DNA from: Saprospirales bacterium
GTDB lineage: Bacteria > Bacteroidota > Bacteroidia > Chitinophagales > UBA8649
Assembly (NCBI GenBank): GCA_002708985.1
Contig: PAPS01000003.1
Location: forward strand, 33,473-77,387
Direction of reading: 5' to 3'
Length of the DNA stretch: 43,915 nt
Made by a program: the position numbers and the translations under genes. Positions within the stretch are counted from its first letter, which is position 1. The number at the start of each line of letters is the position of its first letter. This document shows positions 25,134-31,500 of this stretch, piece by piece. The notes under the pieces were generated by a model that searched no databases, was not told the origin of the DNA, and was given only the letters and a program-made list of their open reading frames with translations.

Positions 25134-26177
25134 TTAGAATCCAATGACTCTATCGATAGTGTGAATTGCACCATTTGTACCGCAGATATCTAAACCGCCA
25201 GTATTTAGTGGAGCACCACCTATTGTCATTGCCGTAGCATCGAACAATTGGCCATTTTGCGATGCAGTTGTTACTGACTGACCATCTGTCAATTCAGAAC
25301 TAAGCACCATTTGACCTATAACAAAATGGTCTGCTAATACACCAAAAACTGCGTCAGCACCTAGTGCGTTTAAGTCATCTCCATCTACATCTCCATCTTG
25401 ATCTTGGTCTAAAGATGCTTCGAACGCCGCATTGTTTGGAGCAAATAGCGTAAATGCCATATCAGGATTAGAAAGAACTGCTACTAAATCTCCGTAGGTA
25501 TTCAACGACGATTCCGAACCAAACTCGAGCGCTGCAACGAGCGTAGAGAAATCAGGGTTAGCAGTTAGCATTTGTCCAAGACCACCAGGTACAACAACAT
25601 TATCTACAATGTGGATTACTCCGTTATCACATTGAATATCGGTAACTACGATATTAGCTGCTGCGAACGGAATTCTTGAAACACCTCCGGCCGCATCTGG
25701 AAGAATTACCTCCCCTGCTTGGGCAACGGTAGGACCTGCTGTATTGATGAAAAGGTCTACGTGCTCATTGGGAGTCCAGTCAGTGCTTACAGGGCGATTG
25801 GATTTTACATAGCCTGTTGCTAAATCTGCCGCATATACTTCACCTATTAGAACGTGTGTTAGTAAGACACTTGATAGCGTATCTGCACCAACTTCTGTTG
25901 GATCCGTTGCTCCAAAAAGCCCAATAGCTGCGCTAACTGCCGCATTGGCTGGAACAAAAACAGTAAACGGTCCGTCCCCGCTTAATGCTGGGGTTAGGCC
26001 GCATGCATCAATTGCTGCTACAAAATCAGTGTAACCTTGATCTGCAGCGACTCCTAATATGCTGTTGTCTGCAGCTGGTGGGGGAGTTGTTCCTCCTCCA
26101 TCATCCTCGCCGCAAGACGTTAATGAGATTGCCATGACAGCGAAACCGCCAAAGAAAAGAGTTGATAAATATTTCAT
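25134..26177 (-). CDS. Two-domain fasciclin (FAS1) lipoprotein
   Basis: The 347-residue product has a lipoprotein signal with lipobox LTSC (Cys22) and a Gly/Pro linker. Two FAS1 domains follow: about 38-198 with FTVFVPANAAV, LLTHVLIGEV and GVIHIVDNVVVP, and about 200-347 with FTLFAPNNAAFE, LADHFVIGQM and GAIHTIDRVIGF. FAS1 domains mediate adhesion or matrix contacts. The second domain has an insertion at 257-272 rich in Asp/Gly (DQDQDGDVDGDD), resembling a calcium-binding EF-hand/dockerin-type loop. The ATG at 26177 starts the signal; an upstream frame to 26204 adds nine residues. It is convergent with mazG, with its own embedded terminator. Confidence 0.9.
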   Translation of the reverse strand: MKYLSTLFFGGFAVMAISLTSCGEDDGGGTTPPPAADNSILGVAADQGYTDFVAAIDACGLTPALSGDGPFTVFVPANAAVSAAIGLFGATDPTEVGADTLSSVLLTHVLIGEVYAADLATGYVKSNRPVSTDWTPNEHVDLFINTAGPTVAQAGEVILPDAAGGVSRIPFAAANIVVTDIQCDNGVIHIVDNVVVPGGLGQMLTANPDFSTLVAALEFGSESSLNTYGDLVAVLSNPDMAFTLFAPNNAAFEASLDQDQDGDVDGDDLNALGADAVFGVLADHFVIGQMVLSSELTDGQSVTTASQNGQLFDATAMTIGGAPLNTGGLDICGTNGAIHTIDRVIGF

Positions 26178-26222
26178 GTGTTTTATTTTATGAGGGTTAA
26201 ACATACTAAATATTCCGTTTGT

Positions 26223-26699
26223 TTAATGGTTTCGTCGTTTTTTTAAAATTTCTTCAACAAGGTAATGCCATGATTCGATCCAAGACGCCTTTTGCGTATC
26301 ATAAATTGCCGTCTGCTGCCCATTAGACCAGCCGATAAAATGGCTATCTATAAGGGATTGGTAGTTTAGCAATTGATCAATTGCCTTAGCATTGATTGAA
26401 ATCTCTGGGTTTTTGCACTCCAAAAGAAGGCAAGGATATTTAAAGGAGGTGAGCAATATATCAAAGCGAAATTGCTTTTCTGCATTTTGGATGCTTCCTT
26501 CAATTTGAAATTTGCCTTTGGGAATATTCCAATCTTCCACCAAGAAATGGATAATATGTTGCCGAACCATTTCTTCCATTGTCCATATCACCCATTTTTT
26601 TCGAATAATGTCGAAAACCTCTCGGTAATTTTCATTCTTTCGAAAGCGAAAGGCTCTTTCTTTAGGTTCTAATGTTAGAAAGTGTATTTTACTACTCAT
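26223..26699 (-). CDS. HsdR N-terminal-like (PD-(D/E)XK nuclease fold) protein
   Basis: The 158-residue product resembles the stand-alone HsdR_N-domain proteins of Bacteroidota. The restriction-nuclease-like core is visible: FRFDILLTS, then CLLLECKNPE, giving the D...E-x-K catalytic pattern, with QLLNYQSLI after it. The residues needed for metal-dependent cleavage therefore appear intact. No HsdR helicase, HsdM or HsdS is nearby, so it is not a type I restriction system. Its ATG overlaps the ATG of the divergent holA gene by two bases in a CATG palindrome. The role is unknown; conserved linkage with holA hints at DNA maintenance (inference). Confidence 0.75.
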   Translation of the reverse strand: MSSKIHFLTLEPKERAFRFRKNENYREVFDIIRKKWVIWTMEEMVRQHIIHFLVEDWNIPKGKFQIEGSIQNAEKQFRFDILLTSFKYPCLLLECKNPEISINAKAIDQLLNYQSLIDSHFIGWSNGQQTAIYDTQKASWIESWHYLVEEILKKRRNH

Positions 26700-27771
26700 G
26701 GCTGTGAACCTCACAACAATACGAAATGATGTGCAAAAAGGAAAGTTTGCACCAATTTACTTGCTCTACGGGGATGAACCTTTTTTTATAAATAAAGCGG
26801 TATCCATTATTGATGAGTATGTCTTAAGTGAGGCCGAACGAGGTTTTAATCAGGCGGTATTTTATGGAGCGGATATTGAAGGACAAAAACTCAATGAGGT
26901 ATGTGCGCGTCTTCCAATGATGGCAACGCGCAGTTACGTCTTAGTTAAGGAGGCACAGGATATCCCAACAGAATATCTAACACATTTATTGGATTATATG
27001 CTCAAGCCTAATCCAAAAACGGTTTTGGTGTTGGCCTGGAAACGAAAAATTGATAAGCGTCGGGAATTCTACACCAAAGGCGTTAAGAAAAACGAACATC
27101 TATGCATCCTAGAATCGAAAGCTATTCCTGATTATAAGTTGGAAGAGTGGCTTGGTCATTATGCGCAATCCGTAGGATTTCGTTTGGACAGTAAATCGGT
27201 ATCTCTTATGGCGGAATTTTTAGGTAACGATTTAAGTACCATCTATCAAGCCTTTGAGAAACTTAAACTCGTACTGCCGGATAACGCTCATATCAATGCC
27301 GATATCATTGAGCAATACATAGGTATATCTAAGGAATACAATAAATTTGAGTTAAAAGATGCCCTCGGTAATCGAAATCCAGAGCTTGTAATGCGCATCC
27401 TTTCTTACTATAGAGGGAATAGTAAAGCCTTTTACCTCCCGCTAATTTTAGCTACGATATATAATCAAATGGTTGTTTTGTATCAGCTTAAGATGATTTC
27501 ATCACCGACAGTTCAAGATGTCAAAGTCATTGGGAATATTCATGCCTTCCCAGTTCAACAGTCTATTTTACGTCAGGTTGCGAATTATACCTTACCTGAA
27601 TTGTCCAGAGTGCTCATGCTTTTATCTTCCTACGAGTCAAAAGCAAAAGGAATTGGAGTACGTAATTCCCCAACGAAGTCAATCGAGTTGCTTACGGAAT
27701 TCTGTATGATTGTGGTCAATCCTTCCTTACTTGCTGCTTCCAAGAATTTGAGCGTAGCGCGCACGGCATAA
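26698..27771 (+). CDS. holA: DNA polymerase III subunit delta
   Basis: The 357-residue product has the HolA N-terminus FAPIYLLYGDEPFFINKAV and the later AAA-like and collar regions (YKLEEWLGHYAQ, LGNDLSTIYQAFEKL, KEYNKFELKDALGNRNP, LLLTEFC-like end). The delta subunit opens the beta sliding clamp in the clamp loader complex. Its start codon overlaps that of the divergent HsdR_N-like gene, and its last 45 bases overlap the convergent ribF coding region. Confidence 0.95.
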   Translation: MAVNLTTIRNDVQKGKFAPIYLLYGDEPFFINKAVSIIDEYVLSEAERGFNQAVFYGADIEGQKLNEVCARLPMMATRSYVLVKEAQDIPTEYLTHLLDYMLKPNPKTVLVLAWKRKIDKRREFYTKGVKKNEHLCILESKAIPDYKLEEWLGHYAQSVGFRLDSKSVSLMAEFLGNDLSTIYQAFEKLKLVLPDNAHINADIIEQYIGISKEYNKFELKDALGNRNPELVMRILSYYRGNSKAFYLPLILATIYNQMVVLYQLKMISSPTVQDVKVIGNIHAFPVQQSILRQVANYTLPELSRVLMLLSSYESKAKGIGVRNSPTKSIELLTEFCMIVVNPSLLAASKNLSVARTA

Positions 27772-28674
27772 CATTTCGTCTGCCTGTAATTGAGTCTTTA
27801 AAGCATCTGAATTATTAAAAAGCTCTTCATCGCGTATGCGTTCCATAAACGAAACGCAAAGGTTGGATCCATAGAGATCACCTTGCCAATCAAGAATGTG
27901 AACTTCCACTTTTAATGCACCATTATCATAGGTGGGACGATGGCCTATATTTACCATGGCGCAATACTCTTTGTTGTCAACAGTAGAAATTCCCCAATAC
28001 ACACCTGGCTTAGGAATAAGCTTTCTTACATCTGGTAAAAGAAGATTAGCTGTGGGATAGTCCAATTGCCTTCCTCTCTTTTCTCCGTGTACAACTATGC
28101 CTTCCAATTCAAAAGCATAGCCTAGAAGGCTGTTCGCTTCCGATATGGATCCGTTAGCTAAGGCTTCACGTATTCGTGACGAGCTTATTTTAAGCTCTGT
28201 CACTTTTTGTGCATCGATAACATCAACTTCAAAGGAATACGCTCTGCCAAGGCGAGCCAAGAGGGAAGCATCGCCACTGCGTTGGTATCCGAAGCGATGG
28301 TCGAATCCAATGACGACGCGCTTTGGCTTAAAGGCATGGACAATATATTGCTCAACATAGGCAAGAGGTTGCATTTCCGATAGATCACGGGTAAATGGTA
28401 TAATCGCAAGGTGGTCTAATTGAAGTTGCTCTAGGCGTCGGACTCTCTCCTTTATAGTAGTGATCAGCTCAACGAGTTTCCCATCCCTTCCTAGAACGGT
28501 TCTTGGATGAGGATGGAAAGTAAGCATTGCAGAGTCAGTCTGAGATGCCTTGGCCAATTCCGTTACTTTTTTTATCAAGGCTTGATGACCTATATGCAAG
28601 CCATCAAAGCTTCCTATGGTCAGGATACAATGCTCAAGGCTATTAAGCTCCTCTAGTTTAGTGTAGACCTTCAC
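27727..28674 (-). CDS. ribF: Bifunctional riboflavin kinase / FAD synthetase
   Basis: The 315-residue product has an N-terminal FMN adenylyltransferase domain (TIGSFDGLHIGHQALI with its H-I-G-H motif, then HPHPRTVLG and VIGFDHRFGYQRSGD, plus ISSSRIREAL). The C-terminal flavokinase domain has GEKRGRQLDYPTANLLLP and GVYWGISTV. It converts riboflavin to FMN and FAD, the cofactors used by the Nqr pump. The GTG at 28674 is preferred: it overlaps the truB stop as GTGA and gives the family N-terminus MKVYTKLEEL. The open frame reaches back to a TTG at 28713. The 3' end overlaps holA by 45 bases. Confidence 0.96.
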   Translation of the reverse strand: MKVYTKLEELNSLEHCILTIGSFDGLHIGHQALIKKVTELAKASQTDSAMLTFHPHPRTVLGRDGKLVELITTIKERVRRLEQLQLDHLAIIPFTRDLSEMQPLAYVEQYIVHAFKPKRVVIGFDHRFGYQRSGDASLLARLGRAYSFEVDVIDAQKVTELKISSSRIREALANGSISEANSLLGYAFELEGIVVHGEKRGRQLDYPTANLLLPDVRKLIPKPGVYWGISTVDNKEYCAMVNIGHRPTYDNGALKVEVHILDWQGDLYGSNLCVSFMERIRDEELFNNSDALKTQLQADEMLCRARYAQILGSSK

Positions 28675-29414
28675 GACGCCAAGGTATTGTTTCTCTCTAA
28701 CATTGCAATGCAATCTTCGATTTCAAAGCAGTCTTCAAGCTGAATCTCACCAACAGCAGTTCGAGTAAGCTGAATCAAATGAGCACCATTCCCAAGACTT
28801 GTACCCATATCTCTTGCTAAGCTGCGTATATAAGTTCCTTTGCTACAGGTCAATGAAAACGCCAAGCAATCCACATCGTGTGGCTTTAGGTATAGATCTT
28901 GAATTTCCACTGGCCTTGGTGCTAATTCAAATATTTCACCTTTTCTTGCTTGTTTGTATGCCCGTTGACCATCAATTTGAATGGCTGAATGGCGTGGAGG
29001 TCGTTGTTGAAATTCTCCTGTAAATTTCCTGATTAGCCGCGTAATGTTTTCTTGTGTTAACTCAGGTATTGCATAGGTGTTATCAATGTTGGTCTCTAAA
29101 TCAAAACTTGGTGTGGTAGCACCAAATCGAATGATTCCAGAATATCCCTTTGTCGTTGCCATCCAAGATTCAATCATTTTGGTTGCTTTACCAACACATA
29201 AAACAAGGACTCCTGTAGCAAGGGGGTCTAGCGTTCCGGCATGCCCTACCTTGAATTTCTTTACTCCCAATCGCTTACGGATCACCCATCGTATTTTATT
29301 TACAACATCAAATGATGTCCATCCAATAGGCTTTTTGATGGCAAGGACTACACCACTTTTCAGTGCTTCCTCAGATAGGAAGGGGGTCGATTTGATTGTT
29401 AGAGTATTTGCCAT
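28671..29414 (-). CDS. truB: tRNA pseudouridine(55) synthase TruB
   Basis: The 247-residue product has the TruB catalytic segment KVGHAGTLDPLATGVLVLCVG, with the catalytic Asp in GTLDPLATG, and downstream landmarks QRPPRHSAIQIDGQRAYKQAR and SKGTYIRSLARDMG. It makes pseudouridine 55 in the T-loop of tRNAs. The ATG at 29414 is chosen; an upstream frame to 29501 would lie inside uppP. It overlaps uppP by 16 bases and ribF by 4, in the conserved Bacteroidota run ftsX-DUF3098-uppP-truB-ribF. Confidence 0.97.
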   Translation of the reverse strand: MANTLTIKSTPFLSEEALKSGVVLAIKKPIGWTSFDVVNKIRWVIRKRLGVKKFKVGHAGTLDPLATGVLVLCVGKATKMIESWMATTKGYSGIIRFGATTPSFDLETNIDNTYAIPELTQENITRLIRKFTGEFQQRPPRHSAIQIDGQRAYKQARKGEIFELAPRPVEIQDLYLKPHDVDCLAFSLTCSKGTYIRSLARDMGTSLGNGAHLIQLTRTAVGEIQLEDCFEIEDCIAMLERNNTLAS

Positions 29415-30193
29415 AAGATTGTGGCTGCTCCGACGATTGCGCAGTACGCTGCGAAGTATACCAATTTGTTTTGGAGAACGAGCTGGACCATAATGCGACA
29501 AGCAATCACACCGACAATGAAGGCACTAAGACCTCCAGCAAGTAGAATGCCCCATGGGACAGCATCAACCGCATCAAGTTTGATAAGATCATTGATCTCT
29601 AGTATTGAGGCACCAAGAATAGGCGGAATAGCCATTAGAAATGAAAAGCTTGCTACCTTTTTCCGGTCAGTTCCCAAAACAAGCCCGGTGGAGATGGTAG
29701 CACCCGATCGAGATATACCTGGTAAGACGGCAAAGGCTTGAGCAACACCCATGATAAATGCTCCTACGTAGCTTAAATTGCCATTGTAAGGGCGCGTTCT
29801 CATCGTTACCATAAGAAGGAGAGCTGTTACACAGAGCATGGTACCCACCAAAAGAAGGTTTCCATTAAAAATTGACTCTATCTGATCCTTTAAGAAAAGT
29901 CCAACAAATAAGACAGGTAGCATGCTTATAATGATTAGGGTCGCATATTGAATATCAATAGTACTGCCTTTTAAAACCCCTTTTATTCGCCCTAAGATTT
30001 CGTCCCAAAAAACCACGATGGTACTTAAAACGGTTCCTAAATGAACAGCTATCGAAAAGGCTAGGTCGTAAGCTCCGATGTCAACTCCTAGCAGCGCTTG
30101 ACCGATTTCAATATGCCCACTGCTTGAGATAGGGAGAAATTCGGCAATTCCTTGAAGGATACCTAGGAGTATTGCTTTAAGGGTTTCAGCCAA
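29399..30193 (-). CDS. uppP: Undecaprenyl-diphosphate phosphatase UppP (BacA)
   Basis: The 264-residue polytopic membrane protein has both UppP signature regions: GIAEFLPISSSGHIEIGQ (residues about 15-32) and LPGISRSGATISTGLVLG. It dephosphorylates undecaprenyl diphosphate so the lipid carrier can be reused for peptidoglycan and other envelope polymers. The start is a TTG, which places the first conserved segment where expected. It is 14 bases after the DUF3098 gene and overlaps truB by 16 bases. Confidence 0.97.
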   Translation of the reverse strand: MAETLKAILLGILQGIAEFLPISSSGHIEIGQALLGVDIGAYDLAFSIAVHLGTVLSTIVVFWDEILGRIKGVLKGSTIDIQYATLIIISMLPVLFVGLFLKDQIESIFNGNLLLVGTMLCVTALLLMVTMRTRPYNGNLSYVGAFIMGVAQAFAVLPGISRSGATISTGLVLGTDRKKVASFSFLMAIPPILGASILEINDLIKLDAVDAVPWGILLAGGLSAFIVGVIACRIMVQLVLQNKLVYFAAYCAIVGAATILWQIL

Positions 30194-30207
30194 GGGAAAA
30201 AATCAAG

Positions 30208-30495
30208 TTAAGCCTCAGACTTCGGCGCTTTGTAAAATATGGCAAATACTTCCACGATAAAACCCAATACAACAAGAATAGGTGCTAGAACAATGCGTTG
30301 ATTGCTGTATATCGATGAATCAAATGTTTCGGCAGTATTTGCCTCTCCCGATAGCTCTGCACCTCCCCCTGACATGAGAACAAATCCAGCAGTAATTAGC
30401 AATGCACCGATGATCATGAGTTTGTAATTCATGGAACCAAATAGTAAAAAATTCGTGGAAGCTTTTTTCGAAGATTGCTTAGTTGATTTAGCCAT
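30208..30495 (-). CDS. DUF3098 family small membrane protein
   Basis: The 95-residue product has a Lys/Ser-rich N-terminus and two membrane helices (about 25-45 and 70-88), the first including the ITAGFVLMSGGG segment. This fits DUF3098, a Bacteroidota family lying between ftsX and uppP. Function is unknown; the genomic context suggests cell-division or envelope work. The ATG overlaps the ftsX end by 8 bases. Confidence 0.9.
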   Translation of the reverse strand: MAKSTKQSSKKASTNFLLFGSMNYKLMIIGALLITAGFVLMSGGGAELSGEANTAETFDSSIYSNQRIVLAPILVVLGFIVEVFAIFYKAPKSEA

Positions 30496-31369
30496 AATAT
30501 GAATATAAGTTTTCTAAACGCATACGAAGATAACGATTAACTGAACGATAGGTACTAATTAATGAAACGAACATGCTAAATGACAAAATGGTGGCGGTAA
30601 GAAGACCCAATTTGTCATAGGAGTGCAGCAGTTGTATAGGGTAGTTGGATTCCTCGATAGCGTACAACGTACCTATAAGAAGGCCAATACCCAAAACGGC
30701 GCTGAAAAATCCCCTCAACAATCCTCTCCAAAGAAAGGGTCTTTTTATAAAGGAGCTTGTAGCTCCGACAAGTTGCATAGATCGTATTAGAAACCTACGA
30801 CTGTAAAGTGATAGACGAATGGAGTGGTCTAATAATATTAAGGATACAAATAAAAAGAGTAGGCCTAAACCACCTGTGATCAAAGCCCCGCGCTTTAGAT
30901 TAGCGTTAACAACATCCAAGTTGACCTCAGGAATAAAGACGTAGGATACCCCATCAATTCCTTCTAAACTGCCTTTAATTGTTGCCAACTGATCATTGCT
31001 TACAAACTGATGATGTAAATGCACGGTAAATGTTGGATATAGTGAGTCACCAATTAACTCTCCAATATCGTCACCCAAATCAGCACGGACAACTTCCGAT
31101 GCTTCTGCTCTTGATACAAAAACAGCTTCTTTTATTTCCTGTTGGTCCATAAGTCGCAGTCGCATGGATGGCGCATCAGACTCATTAAAGGATGGTGTAA
31201 GTTCGACAATGAGCGGAAGCCGTTCTTTTAAGGTTTGCGTAAAAGGCCTGTATTCCAAGTATACAGAAAAGCTTATGCCAAGAAGCCATAGCATCAGCGA
31301 CATACTGATAACGGAGGATAGGCCGCGGATTTGCCATCTTTTTTTCTGCCTGGAATGCTGCTTACTCAC
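30488..31369 (-). CDS. ftsX: Cell division protein FtsX
   Basis: The 293-residue product has the FtsX/permease layout: one helix near residue 18-38, a periplasmic domain of about 120 residues (with EAVFVSRAEASEVV), then three C-terminal helices with an ABC3-type permease pattern (SRRFLIRSMQLVGATSSFIKRPFLWRG shortened to MQLVGATSSFIKRPFLWRG). FtsX partners FtsE to regulate peptidoglycan hydrolases at the septum. No ftsE is present nearby, as is common in Bacteroidota. The start is a GTG; it is divergent from leuS. Confidence 0.93.
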   Translation of the reverse strand: MSKQHSRQKKRWQIRGLSSVISMSLMLWLLGISFSVYLEYRPFTQTLKERLPLIVELTPSFNESDAPSMRLRLMDQQEIKEAVFVSRAEASEVVRADLGDDIGELIGDSLYPTFTVHLHHQFVSNDQLATIKGSLEGIDGVSYVFIPEVNLDVVNANLKRGALITGGLGLLFLFVSLILLDHSIRLSLYSRRFLIRSMQLVGATSSFIKRPFLWRGLLRGFFSAVLGIGLLIGTLYAIEESNYPIQLLHSYDKLGLLTATILSFSMFVSLISTYRSVNRYLRMRLENLYSYYG

Positions 31370-31455
31370 GGTCTAAAGGTACAGATTGTATCGATGAGAT
31401 TTATAGATTTACCCCATCCTGTGGACAATAACCTTCTTTTTATCCAATTACTTTT

Positions 31456-31464
31456 TAATTTTTG
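31456..31464 (+). promoter_or_regulatory. Possible -7 element for leuS
   Basis: TAATTTTTG, followed by CA, resembles the TAnnTTTG box with one extra base between its halves. It lies about 37 bases before the leuS ATG in the gap between divergent ftsX and leuS. The match is imperfect. Confidence 0.3.
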
Positions 31465-31500
31465 CAGAAGTCATAGCGAGAGCTAACTAATCTATATTGA

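Noticed and set aside
26223-26699. A restriction-modification or defence island suggested by the HsdR_N-like protein
   Set aside because: There is no methyltransferase, specificity subunit or helicase, and the flanking genes are housekeeping genes; a single nuclease-fold gene does not make a system.
29077-29741. Antisense open frames of 106-138 codons over truB and uppP
   Set aside because: Both lie wholly opposite well-supported conserved genes and their translations show no recognisable domain or signal.
31370-31500. A T-box or leader peptide controlling leuS
   Set aside because: No specifier-type stem or Leu-rich short frame with a terminator is visible, and T-boxes are not characteristic of this phylum.
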